64,000 nt of DNA from Ipomoea triloba. Taxonomy: Eukaryota > Streptophyta > Magnoliopsida > Solanales > Convolvulaceae. This document shows positions 11,228 to 21,509 of the stretch, one piece after another. The translations under genes and the position numbers were made by a program. The notes beneath the pieces are model-generated. The model did no database searches, was not told the origin of the DNA, and saw only the letters and a list, made by a program, of their open reading frames with translations. Location: positions 15,270,003-15,334,002 of the forward strand of contig NC_044923.1 in assembly GCF_003576645.1 (NCBI RefSeq), in the 5' to 3' direction. Every line of letters starts with the position of its first letter. The first letter of the stretch is position 1.

Positions 11228-12895
11228 ATGGAAGCTCAAATGCATCCCCATGGTTATTCACACTATGAGAGTAATCCTTTCAACCCTATTCCACCCCACT
11301 CATATCCAATTCACGCTTACAATTCACCAATATATCACTATCCATCTCTAAACTTTTATCCATATCACTATTTCCCCCATCCAACCTCTTACCCATTTCA
11401 TACCCATCACAGCCCACAATGTCAAAACGAATTTCCCTCACAACATTCCGCTTATCAAAGTGACTCGTTAAGCCTCAAAGCAATATCTCGAAACATAGAG
11501 AGTAAGCTTGTACAAATAATGAGAACAATTGACCCAAGCTGTACTCCTGAGTCATTTCTGCTTTACGGTTCCCACCTGAACAACCAACACCCATCTCCAT
11601 TACAAGTTCTTAACGTAAACGACCCTACACATCTCCTAGAAACACCACCTTCTGATCCATATTTTACCACAACCGATCCTTGTGATTGTATCTCTCCGGC
11701 GAAAGACGAAATCGAAGCTCTTAAAGAAAGAATAGACGTATTCACAAGAATGGCCAAGGAGGATACGGCTAACCTGAAGGCCGAAAATAGGAGTGAATTA
11801 AAGCATTATCTCGTTACTCTCCGCAAAGAAAAACTTCCACTGGAGGAGATCGAAACAAAAATGCTGGCCATGATGGAGGAGTTCATGAGAACAAGTTCAT
11901 CACGGATAAGTTATCCACTTGAAGAAAATCTCCCAACTCTGGAAGCCAATCCAAGGAAGGATGCACAAACCGTTGGAAAGGAGGTAGGAAGTGAAGGGAT
12001 GGTAGATTGTTACGCTCCCGTACTAGAAGAAGCTCCAATTTGCGAATTGGAAAATCTAAAAGAGGTGGAAATGGAGAGCGAAGATGAAGGAATTGAAGTC
12101 GTATGGGAAGACAAAGAGCCTACTTATGGTAACACATCTACTTCTTCTTGCATTAATGCTCTAGAAATTCCTTGTGCTTTTGATAAATTCACTTTTGACA
12201 CTTGTTCGGATGACTCCCTTTCAAAATGTCACAATGATTTATATTCCCATGACACTGAACGTTTTTATTTTCGGGAGGATGAATCCATAAGCTTTATTGG
12301 CAAAATGATAAACGAGTGCGAAGGTTTTACTCGAAATATCTATACTTCTTGTAAAGAGGATTCCCCATGCATTGATATCTCTACTATTTGTGCCTACGAA
12401 TGTTTTAATTTTTTTGAGGATGAGTCTACGGTAAATCGCGATATATTGATAGGAGTATATAGAGACCCTAGTTTATTGGGAGAAGAATATGATAGTTTCA
12501 ACTTCGTAGAAGAAGAACCCAATAAATTGGGGGAGGGGGGGGGGGGNNNNNNNNNNNNNNNNNNNNNNNNNNNNNNNNNNNNNNNNNNNNNNNNNNNNNN
12601 NNNNNNNNNNNAGGGAGGGGGGGGGGGGGGGGGGGGGGGGTTGATAAGTGAGGGAGAGATTAGTCCATTTCACTCACGTACTGAGTATGATGATCTCTTT
12701 AACCAAATTGAGTGGGAAGACAACGAGGGAGAGTGTTATCAAGAAAAATTGGATAAGGAAGGAATTTTCATGTTTGACTTGTTTGAGGAAATAGAGGAAA
12801 GTGATATGATTGCCAGTGGTAGGATTTGGTTCCAACCCTATGACAAAGTTGATAAGGATATAGAGGGAGGAAAGAAGTATGATAAAACAAAATAA
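11228..12895 (+). CDS. Family A ORF1: Tyr/Pro/His-rich, coiled-coil, acidic protein of unknown function
   Basis: The frame is open from ATG 11228 (MEAQMHPHGYSHYESNPF) to TAA 12895, about 555 residues, but is crossed by a 65-base N gap at 12547-12611, so its continuity is not certain. Residues 1-75 are rich in Pro, His and Tyr. A helical, charged segment around DEIEALKERIDVFTRMAKED (about residues 160-225) looks like a coiled coil. The remainder is acidic with scattered Cys. The minus-strand ORFs at 21510-24772 share the plan of an aromatic N-terminus, a coiled coil and an acidic tail, so it is a family feature. No gag, zinc knuckle or enzyme motif is visible. An RNA- or particle-binding role is only inference. 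Confidence 0.6.
   Translation: MEAQMHPHGYSHYESNPFNPIPPHSYPIHAYNSPIYHYPSLNFYPYHYFPHPTSYPFHTHHSPQCQNEFPSQHSAYQSDSLSLKAISRNIESKLVQIMRTIDPSCTPESFLLYGSHLNNQHPSPLQVLNVNDPTHLLETPPSDPYFTTTDPCDCISPAKDEIEALKERIDVFTRMAKEDTANLKAENRSELKHYLVTLRKEKLPLEEIETKMLAMMEEFMRTSSSRISYPLEENLPTLEANPRKDAQTVGKEVGSEGMVDCYAPVLEEAPICELENLKEVEMESEDEGIEVVWEDKEPTYGNTSTSSCINALEIPCAFDKFTFDTCSDDSLSKCHNDLYSHDTERFYFREDESISFIGKMINECEGFTRNIYTSCKEDSPCIDISTICAYECFNFFEDESTVNRDILIGVYRDPSLLGEEYDSFNFVEEEPNKLGEGGGXXXXXXXXXXXXXXXXXXXXXXXGGGGGGGGGLISEGEISPFHSRTEYDDLFNQIEWEDNEGECYQEKLDKEGIFMFDLFEEIEESDMIASGRIWFQPYDKVDKDIEGGKKYDKTK
12547..12611. other. Assembly gap (65 N) flanked by G runs
   Basis: The gap sits between G homopolymers at 12531-12546 and 12617-12640. 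The G-run length and the gap size are unreliable, and so is the protein frame across them. Confidence 0.98.
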
Positions 12896-13289
12896 GAAGA
12901 CACTACTTTAGGGGAATCCTTAAGAGTGTTTAAGACTAAACGCTTTACCATTACATATCATACCCTTCTTTTGTTTGGATTTGAGTTTAAGGATGTACTA
13001 CACCTTGGGGCTTTCCTTGAAGCCAAAGTACATGGGACGCTAGGAAAGGTCCCAAAATCTATATGCTTAGCCGGATAGACCATCCTGAGTCTAGCCAAAG
13101 ACTCTAAACAAAGGCGCACTTGGGAGGCATTCCCAACGTTATCCATAGGACTTAGATTTTACTTTATCGTCTTTTATTCATTTTCTTTTCAGCAAATTTT
13201 GTCTTTTGTCTAGTTTTTCTTGACTAACCAAGCAGATTCTCCGTCTTAAAATGATCATCAACGAAGGTTTATCCGCTAAAGAAGGCAGG

Positions 13290-13445
13290 CGAGCACAATC
13301 CACGCCACTCACACGCGTGTGAGTAGGCGTGGAAACTTTCCAGTAAGCCGCCACGCCTACTCACACGCGTGTGAGCAGGCGTGGAAATCTTCCAGAGAGC
13401 AACCACGCCCACTCACACGCGTGTGAGTGGCGTGGTCGAGCACCA
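13290..13445 (+). repeat. CG-rich palindrome array inside family A
   Basis: Three copies of a ~60-bp unit are each centred on CTCACACGCGTGTGAG, a 16-bp perfect palindrome, flanked by CCACGCC and GGCGTGG arms. The same unit occurs in the LTR at 9955-10050. It is followed by GTAAATAAGGCGCAAATGTG at 13456, close to a motif in the family B LTR (GGCGCAAATGT), so the segment looks like an LTR U3 promoter placed inside the element. Confidence 0.75.
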
Positions 13446-13533
13446 GAAGATCTGCGTAAATAAGGCGCAAATGTGTTCTAACCCTTGCCCCTATCTTATT
13501 TCACCACATCCAAAAGCTAAGAGCTTCACCCAA

Positions 13534-14180
13534 GGTAAGACTAGCCTCCTCCAAAGCAATTCTTGGTACAAATCTCTTGAATTTCCCTCTTAAGGTCTTC
13601 AAAAGGTAACATTCCTTCTCTCTATCTTCCTTAACATCTATTGAAATTTATTTTCTTTGGAAGGCATATTTGTATGAATGTATGTGGTATGATGATTTTC
13701 TTGATTGAAATGGCTTAGAAATAGATTTTAGGACTTGCTTGGAACCTATATTTGCTATTAGATGATGAATATTGCATGATTTGAGAAATTCTTGATATCT
13801 AGATTGCAAACCCTAGGTGATTTGGGTATAATCTTGTTGTATGGAACTCAAGATAAAATGGGGAATATGAAGTATGAAATGTGGAAATTTCTTGCTTTCT
13901 AGGCTTTGAGAATGATGATCCCCACCTATTGCTTTATCAATTTCAAAATGTTTATTGTCTTCTCATTTTTCAATTCCAACCTAGGTAGGGGATGAAGAGG
14001 AAATTGACCTTATATTGACTATTTTGAGTTCTACATAATATTACCCATATATGATATGTTCATTTTCTCGAAACAAGTATGAATGTAATGGATACAAGGG
14101 ATAGGCTCTATGTTACTCCTTAGAATACACATGCCCACGTATCATATCAATATATACAAACGTTGATTGTATCTTTTTAG
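13534..14180 (+). other. Probable intron before family A ORF2
   Basis: CAAG|GTAAGA at about 13533 is a near-ideal splice donor. TATCTTTTTAG|GC at 14180 is a matching acceptor only a few bases before the ATG at 14184. The interval is AT-rich with no long frame. This suggests a spliced subgenomic mRNA for ORF2, as inference from motifs only. Confidence 0.45.
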
Positions 14181-14183
14181 GCA

Positions 14184-15545
14184 ATGTCTTCCCACTCGTC
14201 CACAGCTGATCAAGAAGAAATGCGGTCTAAAAAAGGGAAAGCCCCGATGATGGAAACTAAGCTGACTGAGCCTAAGGAAGAAAGGAATGAAAGAATTATG
14301 GAACAAAGGATACTTTTAACGGAGAAACAGCAGAAACGTTTTGAGTATGCGGTCTATCTTCCGATAACCAGATGGAATTTCATCGATTTAGCAACATTGA
14401 ACCCTTTTCAATGTCGGAACTCGCTAGCATGCCTCATCCATCAACCCTTCTGGAGTAAAATCTTTGGATGGCGTTACTCAACCTATGTACCCACCGTCTT
14501 TGAATTTGTGGCCACTTTGGAGGTTATAGGGAAAACTAGCGACCTGAGAAGCCCAACCATCAAATTTAATCTTTTTAATGAGCCTCATCATATATCGGTC
14601 AACACTCTAGGGATCTTACTTGGATTCTACACTAAGGAAGATCAAGAGAGTTTGTGGTACAGAGAACTTCCAATAGATTTTGGTGACTCTAAGACTCCAA
14701 GGAGATATTGGAAACAGATTGCAAAACCGGGTACTGAATGGAGCGGATCGAGAGTACTACAATCTCAGCTCAGAAGGGACGATATTCGAATTATCCGACG
14801 AATAATTGCTCAATCATGGGAAGGACGCACTGGAAATTTCGCAAAGGTCTACCGGACTGACTTGTTTGCACTTTGAAGCATGGACACGAACACACCCGTG
14901 AACATGGGAGTTGTGTGCAAAAGATGGTTAAGGGCACAACAACATGCAAAAGTTACTTCCTTGTTCGTCGGGCCGTTAGTTACTCAACTGTGCATAGCTT
15001 TAGGGTACCAAGCAAATATGGAAGAAACATGCAAGGTTATGAAAAGCGCGGCAATGACTCCGTTGTCAATGACGGACTTATCTGAGCTTAATATTGGTCG
15101 AACCTTGCGGACGAGAAAGAGGCCAAGAGCAACTAAGAAAAGACTACCCAAGACACCAAAGGGAAGAGTCAATCCACCAACTCCTCTTTCGTCCTTAGAA
15201 TCTCCCCAACAAAACACGCCGAGAGAACAAATTCACACACCCTCGGACAATCAACATCATTCTTCGCCAACCCTATCGCTGAATATCTCGATCTCCAATG
15301 ATGCACCACCTTCAAAGAGCCCGACCCCTATTCCGTCACCTTCATCACCAGTAGCTCCAGCACGCTTCACAAAGGTCACAGATTGGGAATCAATGCAACG
15401 ATTCCAGTATGAGTTGCACATGGAACATGAAGCACTCTTGGAGCAAAGGGACACAAGACACTATGAACTCATTTAGGATTTGAGCATGCAAGTTGCATTT
15501 CTAAGAGAATAACTGGCAAGAAGAGGACCCAGTGCAGGGCTATGA
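14184..15545 (+). pseudogene. Family A ORF2, ATHILA ORF1-like, three stop codons
   Basis: One continuous frame runs from ATG 14184 (MSSHSSTADQEEMRSKKGKA) to TGA 15543-15545, broken by TGA at 14874, TAG at 15474 and TAA at 15510. The N-terminal 40 residues are charged. The central part (RWNFIDLATLNPF, VFEFVATLEVIG, ISVNTLGILLGFYTKEDQES) matches the plan of the ATHILA ORF1/putative plant transposon protein family: a globular domain with a 'variable-length, LGLY' segment. A Pro/Ser/Thr-rich linker and a short helical C-terminus follow. Function is unknown. All three stops are single transitions from Trp or Gln codons, as expected from deamination of methylated cytosine. The frame is otherwise intact, so it was recently functional. 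Confidence 0.7.
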
Positions 15546-16350
15546 ATGACGATTGAGGGAACCTTACCTTCATAAGAAATTTGGATGGTGAAATAACTTT
15601 GAAATGAACTTTGAGAATCTGCTTGAGAACACTATTTTATTTTTCTTTGTTATGACTTTATTATGCTCATACTTTTGTCTGGATCTTACCACGTTTCGTC
15701 CAGCCAAGGACGTTAAACGTGGCGCTCTTGGGAGGCACCCCAAGCTCAATAAGGAAGAGATTGAACCAAGGAACTAAATGATCAAACGAGGTACAACTCT
15801 TACTATCCATCTTTTGTTAACAAATCTTTTATTGGATAATTTGTTTAGGAAAAGGGATGATCAATGCTTAAAAGAAGAATTGCTATGCAAGGTATATCTT
15901 CCCTTCCCTTTTGAAAGAAGAATAGTCTGTTCAAATGTTTGGTATGATATTCTTATTCCTAGAGTGATAACTTTGATTAATGAATGATCTTTTTGGGTGA
16001 CGAATTTGAGTAGATTAGTTCTAGCCCATGAAACACTTTTAAAGTGTGGAAAGGTGCTCATTGTTAATTAATTATTTGACCCAGCTCCTTGTCCACTGCT
16101 CCTCATGGAAACATCGAGGACGATGTTATCTTTTAAAGTGTGGAAATGATGTTTTGCATAAGATGAGTAATCTGCTAAGTTGTTAAGGTATTAGGTTAAG
16201 AGAATGTGTTGTTGTCTGCACTATCTAGGAAGACTCTTGCTTTTATGCCAAAACAAATTTTTGAAATATACTCTGGAAGCCACTTATTGTGACACACACT
16301 GCACCACCACCAAAAATTTTAAATTTTGTATAAATGCATGCTTTTCGTCT
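15546..16350. other. Family A non-coding region downstream of ORF2
   Basis: There is no conserved protein. A conserved TTGGGAGGCACCCCAAGC motif at 15728-15745 matches the opposite-strand TTGGGTTGCCTCCCAA at 21484 in the family B element, so it is a shared element feature. Confidence 0.6.
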
Positions 16351-17228
16351 TCTATTTTAGTGGGACCTTAGTCAAGGATCGCTCGAAGTGGGAGTGTGTA
16401 TCCCCTAAGCTTTAGAAAGATAAAAATTGCGAAGCCCGGAAATTGAACTAATCCTAGCAGGGCATGGGGCAAAAGGAGAGCCTATAGAAAGCTTAAAAGA
16501 GTGAAAAATTCCCTAACCCCAAGTAAAAGGCATGAGGGGAAGACGCGGTGAAAGTTTGATTTAAGGCCTCAAAATGGCCACTCCCTGAGATAAAATAAGA
16601 GGTGAGCCGTCTTGCTAGGGTATGGGGCAACCATTGCACCGTCTTCAAAAAAGCATGGAGATCCATGTGAAGTCGGTTGTCCCAAAGAGATCCTAGAAGA
16701 TGAGAAAATTGAGAGGAGGTGAGCCACCCCGCTTGGATTTGGGCACCCATTGCACTGACCTTCGAAAAAGCATGGAGTTCCATGTGAAGTCGGGTAGCCC
16801 GAAAAATGAGATCTGAGAGGGATGAGAAAAAAGAGTGATCGCCCTAAGCCATGGCGATGAGCGGTCTATGTTCCTGCCTTACTTAATTTTCAGAACAGGG
16901 GCTTTGGCGTAAGGATGGAAGGTTGGCTAAGGTGTGCACATCGTTCCCACTAGTGGGATCGGCTTTTAGGCCCCAATAAAATGGAAGACGAAGTTCCAAT
17001 GATTGCATGCTTGAAAGAGTGTAGTTGTCATCTTTGAAATCAACCTTTGAAAACATTTGCTTCCTCAGTATATTCCTTACATTTGTTTGACCTAAACTTA
17101 ATAGCCTTGGTAGATAGTTAAGAGAATTTCACCCACGCTGTTCCAACATACCTGAATGCAAAGCTTTTGATTATTCTGCCTTCACTTAACTGTTCTTGGC
17201 ACTTAGATGATTAGGATTTGATAGTATA
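16350..17228 (+). promoter_or_regulatory. Family A conserved 3' non-coding region with stem-loops
   Basis: Blocks such as CTCGAAGTGGGAGTG, AAAAGGCATGAGGGG, GGTGAGCC and GGGCAACCATTGCAC are shared with 39400-39740 of the family B element. Two stem-loops CATGG-AGNT-CCATG are present at 16654-16667 and 16771-16784. A third, CGTAG-AGCT-CTACG, is at 39715-39728. The conserved position and pairing suggest an RNA signal such as packaging or dimerisation, by inference. Confidence 0.6.
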
Positions 17229-17267
17229 CTTGCTTGAGGACAAGCAAGATCTAAAGTGTAGAAACTT
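17229..17267 (+). promoter_or_regulatory. Family A hairpin and polypurine tract
   Basis: CTTGCTTG-AGGA-CAAGCAAG is a perfect 8-bp stem at 17229-17248. A purine-biased stretch then leads into the 3' LTR. The same hairpin with the same spacing precedes the family B LTR at 40196-40215. Confidence 0.65.
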
Positions 17268-18452
17268 TGATAAGTGCCAAAAACAGTCAAATTTCGGGTC
17301 ATGTTTAGATGATATTTTACTACCTCAGCACTCAATTATGATCACTTTCATGGATAAAACCTCTAATTAAGCACCTAATTGACAAATCCAGAAGGAATGT
17401 ATTTTGAATCATTTCCGCAGGATATAGCAAAGTTTTGGGCCAAAAGAAGCAACAAACAAAGAATCCACCAAGCAGGAAGCTGCCACGCCATCACACGCGT
17501 GTGAGCATGCGTGGATCTATTCCAGAGAGCTGCCACGCATGGTCACACGCGTGGTAGCAGGCATGGAGCGCGTCCTTCTAATTTTCAAAGGGGGCGACTC
17601 CCAATTCTCAGATCTGAATTCTCTTTCCTTCCCCTTTGGGGAGGAAAAACACACTCAATTTCCATTAGATTAGTGTAGATCTTAGGATTGAAGATGGATT
17701 GAAGATGTAGAACCAACCATTCCTTGGGTAACACACTCTTTCCATTGAATTGCTTGTTTAGATTTATTGTTGGAAGTAATTTTGCTTTGTTGTTTTGGAT
17801 AATTTCTATGATTGAGTAGAGTAATTTGGGCGTGTGTGCCCTTGTTAAACTGTTGATTGTTGGTTAGAAATTGCTTTATGATTTTGAGAATTGAAGGAGT
17901 AGGATTGATGTTTGTATGGTTGAAGTTGTTCAAGCTTTACTTCTATTTCGGTCGGAATAGTTAGTAAACCGAGTGGAAGTGAGAGAGTGCGCGATAGCGG
18001 CCTCTCACGAGCCCAACTCACCCATATCTCCGCTCTTAGTCCGAAAGGACGAGATCCGAGAGGAGTGGTAGACTAGGTGTTCGATGAAATGCCTCAACCG
18101 AATGAGGATTGAGAGTCTGAGTGTGACGCCACTCGGTACTAATACCTTGACTCCCTTACTTGATCACGAAACTCATTTTCCAAATCCCCTGTGAAGATCA
18201 ATCAATTTGTTTGACTTTGGTGCACACCCCTTTCATTTCCTTTGCATATTTAGTGTAATTTCCTTTCTACAATTCCCAAACTTACTTATCAAACCAACCT
18301 CTTGTAATACTTGTAACTCTTGCCTTTTAACCCCGTTAATGTCAACACCAATTTGATTCCTATTCGCCATCCTTGAGAGACACGACACTCGGGGAGTCTT
18401 GACTCTTTGTTTTACCACTTCACCTTCACTTTCACTATACATACATCCTTCA
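17268..18452 (+). repeat. Family A 3' LTR
   Basis: 1,185 bp. It matches the 5' LTR closely, with a ~62-bp internal deletion that removes the TATA region. The ends TGATAAG and CCTTCA abut the CGCCA duplication. Confidence 0.93.
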
Positions 18453-19640
18453 CGCCACCACTACACTAACTCTGCCTACGCCATCTGAGACTGCCACTGC
18501 CACTGTTGTTCCCATACGTCAAAGAGGGCGGCCACGAGGGCAGTCGACTAGGCCGACTGTTCGCACTCATGCCATGGCTACTATGAGTCAGTCTGTGGCA
18601 CCTCACACTGCTTTGTGTGGTTAGGTCTATCCTTTTGAACCCACATGCTACACGCAAGTGGTTAAGTTTCCTCAATGGCGTGAGGCGATGGACCAGGAAT
18701 TCAATGTTCTTCTACACAGGTTCTTGTTCCTCCGCGACCAGGTATGAATATAATTGGTTGTAAGTGGGTTTTTCGTACAAAACGGAAGGCTGATGGTTCA
18801 ATAGAAAGGTACAAGGCACCGTTGGTGGCTAAAGGGTTTAATCAGGTACCTGGTTAGGACTTTTTTCATACATTCAGTCCGGTTGTCAAATCAACCACTG
18901 TCAAGTTGCTCTTGAGTCTGGCCATCTCTTCTGGTTGGGTTATAAGGCAACTTGATATTCACAATGCTTTCTTGAATGGTAATTTGATTGAGACTATTTA
19001 CATGCAGTAACCACCTGGTTATACTGATATTCAATTTCCTGATAATGTGTGTTTGTTAAAACGATCTTTATATGGTTTAAAAACAAGCTCCTAGGGCTTG
19101 GTTTAGTCGTTTACACACACTCTTATTTTCTGTGGGTTTTGTAACTTCTAAGACAGATGTGTCATTATTCTATTATTCTCAAGATTCTGCCTGTGTCTAC
19201 ATGCTGGTTTATGTTGATGATATACTTGTGATGGGAATGATTGTAAGCTTATGAATGGTCTGTTGTTGAAATTATCTACTGCATTCAAGATTAGGGATCT
19301 TGGTGAACCAGGTTTCTTTCTTGGTATTAAGATGGTAAAGAATGGTAATGCTATTATTCTCTCGCAACAAAGATATATGACTGATATATTGAAACGTGCA
19401 GGTATGGCTGAGTGCAAACATTTGGCTACTCCTATATCTACTGTGAAAGTTTCTTCCTTGATTTCTAGTGCAGATCTAGATAATGATCCAACACAATTCA
19501 GAAGTCTGGCTGTGGGGCATTGCAATACCACACAACCACGCGTCCTAATTTATCGTTTGCAGTCAACCAACTATGTCAACATATGCATGCTCCTACGGTC
19601 TCACACTAGAGCTCCTCAAATGGGTGCTACGGTATGTTAA
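18453..19640 (+). pseudogene. copia integrase-RT linker and reverse transcriptase, broken
   Basis: The frame resumes after the CGCCA duplication. The Pro/Thr-rich linker ends with RGRPRGQ near 18525. The reverse transcriptase starts near 18720 (GMNIIGCKWVFRTKRKADGS), then [33 protein letters not shown] and the catalytic YVDD at about 19208-19222. Stops include a TAA after YMQ that is explained by CAA to TAA. One base is missing near 19240, after ILVMG. A further frame runs to RYMTDILKRAGMAECKH. Confidence 0.9.
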
Positions 19641-20167
19641 AGGTGCATTGTTCTATGACTTACGTGTGAATCATTCTTTGTCTATGGAACTCCATACCTT
19701 TTCTGATTCTGATTGGGCTGGTTGTCCTGATGACCATAAGTTTACTAGTGGTTATGTTGTCTTTTTGGGAACCAATCTTGTAACATGGGTGTGTAAGAAA
19801 CAAAGAACAGTTGCTAGATCTTCTACAGAAGGCAGAATATAAAGCTCTGGCTGATGTTTGTGCTGAAGTAACCTGGATTGTGTCCCTTCTACGTGAAATC
19901 AAGATTCCTGAGATTTTTGTTCCCAAGGTATGGTGCGACAATCTTGGTGCTACATATATGTGTGCAAATCCCATCTTTCATGCTCGTACCAAACATGTTA
20001 AAATTGACTATCACTTCGTTAGGGATAAAGTTGCTTCTAGTGAAATTCAAGTCAACTTTATTTCAACTAAAGATCAACTTGCTGATATATTTACAAAGAC
20101 TCTTCCAAGTCCTAGATTTTCTTTTCTTAGAGACAAGCTACAAGTTTCTCGTCTACCCTATGCTTGA
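19640..20167 (+). pseudogene. copia RNase H, partly intact
   Basis: The RNase H domain removes RNA from the RNA-DNA hybrid during reverse transcription. Typical motifs are FSDSDWAGCPDDHKFTSGY, TVARSSTE (then a one-base frameshift near 19835), YKALADVCAEVTW, VWCDNLGATYM, HARTKHVKIDYHFVRDKV and QLADIFTKTLP. The final TGA at 20165-20167 lies a few bases before the 3' LTR, as in intact copia elements. Confidence 0.92.
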
Positions 20168-20173
20168 TGGGAA

Positions 20174-20309
20174 TATTAGGACTTTGTGTATCTGGGTCAC
20201 ACTAGGACTATCAATTATAGTCTATCTAAGACTTCTCTTGTATATATATCTCCATTCTCTATCATTGCAATTATTGAACTCTATTGAATATAAACATTAC
20301 GTTCTCATA
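20174..20309 (+). repeat. copia 3' LTR
   Basis: 136 bp, starting TATTAGGACT after a GATGGGAA purine tract and ending GTTCTCATA. It is followed directly by AGTAT, the target duplication. It retains the ~25 bp that the 5' LTR has lost to simple repeats. Confidence 0.87.
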
Positions 20310-20319
20310 AGTATTACTT

Positions 20320-20846
20320 TCTACCACAAATAATAATACTATGTATTTTTCACCTCTCCTCAATCTTTCCTTCTCATTCATTTGTAAAACGGTATTAGCA
20401 GCTCTAATGGTGATTTTCTTGAAAAATTAACTTTTTTGACATTTAAAATTATCATTTGTAGGCAAAGTTCTAAGTGTGTACATTTTCAATTTGGATTAGA
20501 TCAAAGTTATTTAAACTATTTTAAGTGAGAGGCCTAATTCAATATATTTTACATTGAAAACGGATAATGGATAAATGAGAAGTTAATTTTCAGCTCAAAG
20601 TATACCCACTTTAGGACGTGTTTGGTCCGCAGAAAATATTTTAAGGGGAATGGAATTGAAATTTCATGGAAAAGTAATTACTAGGAATATAAATTTCATT
20701 GTTTGGTTGGTGGAAAAAAATTACTAGAAAGATTGATTTCATTGTTTGGTTGAATTTGGAATTGTAAGGAATAATGTGTATAATGACCTATATACCCCTA
20801 CAAAATAATAAAAGTGATAATAATCAAAGAAAGAACAACGAAATAA
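20320..20846. other. Non-coding, with a hAT-like MITE remnant
   Basis: Near 20610-20790 the motif GTGTTTGGTCCGC and repeats of CATTGTTTGGTTG resemble hAT- or PIF-type MITE ends. No matching right end was defined. No gene is visible. Confidence 0.4.
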
Positions 20847-21443
20847 GGGTCAAATAGGTCATTCAACTACACATCAAAATACAATTAGGCCACCGAACTA
20901 AAAAAAAACTACAATTAGGTCCCTGAATAACGCAAATTCATGCAATTTCACCAAAAATGACTTGTTTACTTGTTGATATGCTGACATGTCGATTACCGAA
21001 TTTAAAAATAATTTTTTAACTTTTATTTTAATAATTTTAAATAAAAGAATATTTTAAATTAAAAAAAAAAACTAGCTGGAGAAAAAGGGGACCCCTTCGT
21101 CCGCTGGCTGGGCGGAGACGAAGGGGTTCTCTTCGTCTCCACGGTTGGCTCGAGATGAAGGCCAGGTTTTTCATGGTTGGCTAAAGACGAAGGGGTTCCA
21201 TTCGTCTCCGGCTGCATTTTTTTTTATAATAATTTTTTATTTAAAAATTATTAAAATAAAAAGTAAAAAATTAATTTTAAATTCAATAACCGACACGTCA
21301 ACATATCAGTAGGTAAAGAAGTCATTTTTTTGTGAAATTGCATGAATTTGCATTGTTTAGAGGCCTAATTGTAGTTTTTTTCATTTTTTTAGTTCGGTGG
21401 CCTAATCGCATTTTGGTGTGTAGTTGGATGACCTATTTAACTC
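20847..21443. mobile_element. TIR element with ~230-bp arms and GC-rich core
   Basis: The arms start GGGTCAAATAGGTCATTCAA and, reversed, GAGTTAAATAGGTCATCCAA, and continue through GCAAATTCATGCAATTTCAC. The core (21075-21220) repeats GACGAAGGGGT. The flanks AACAACGAA and AACAATGGA could be a diverged 9-bp duplication but are not convincing. There is no ORF. Confidence 0.75.
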
Positions 21444-21509
21444 ATAACAATGGAACAAGAAACAACAAAATTAAGATAACATTGGGTTGCCTCCCAAAAA
21501 GCACCACAT

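Larger units (their letters stand above)
9735..18452 (+). mobile_element. Athila-like non-autonomous LTR retrotransposon (family A)
   Basis: The element is 8,718 bp with LTRs starting TGATAAG and ending TTCA, a perfect 5-bp duplication CGCCA (9730-9734 and 18453-18457), and a degenerate TGGCGTCG-type primer site after the 5' LTR. The interior has no recognisable gag, protease, reverse transcriptase or integrase. It encodes one Tyr/Pro/His-rich and coiled-coil ORF and one ATHILA ORF1-like ORF. Long non-coding stretches separate them. Because it lies in copia coding DNA and its LTRs are very alike, it is the younger insertion. Confidence 0.9.
6313..20309 (+). mobile_element. Ty1/copia LTR retrotransposon, decayed, with two nested insertions
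   Basis: The element has short related LTRs (6313-6424 and 20174-20309) flanked by the 5-bp duplication AGTAT (6308-6312 and 20310-20314). The order is gag, protease, integrase, reverse transcriptase, RNase H, which is diagnostic of copia. Removing the insertions at 8504-9383 and 9735-18452 together with one copy of each target duplication leaves about 4.4 kb, a normal copia length. The coding region has frameshifts and stop codons throughout, so the element is not autonomous. Confidence 0.93.

Noticed and set aside
20838..21452. Target duplication for the TIR element at 20847
   Set aside because: AACAACGAA and AACAATGGA differ at two or more positions and need shifted ends; not strong enough to claim.
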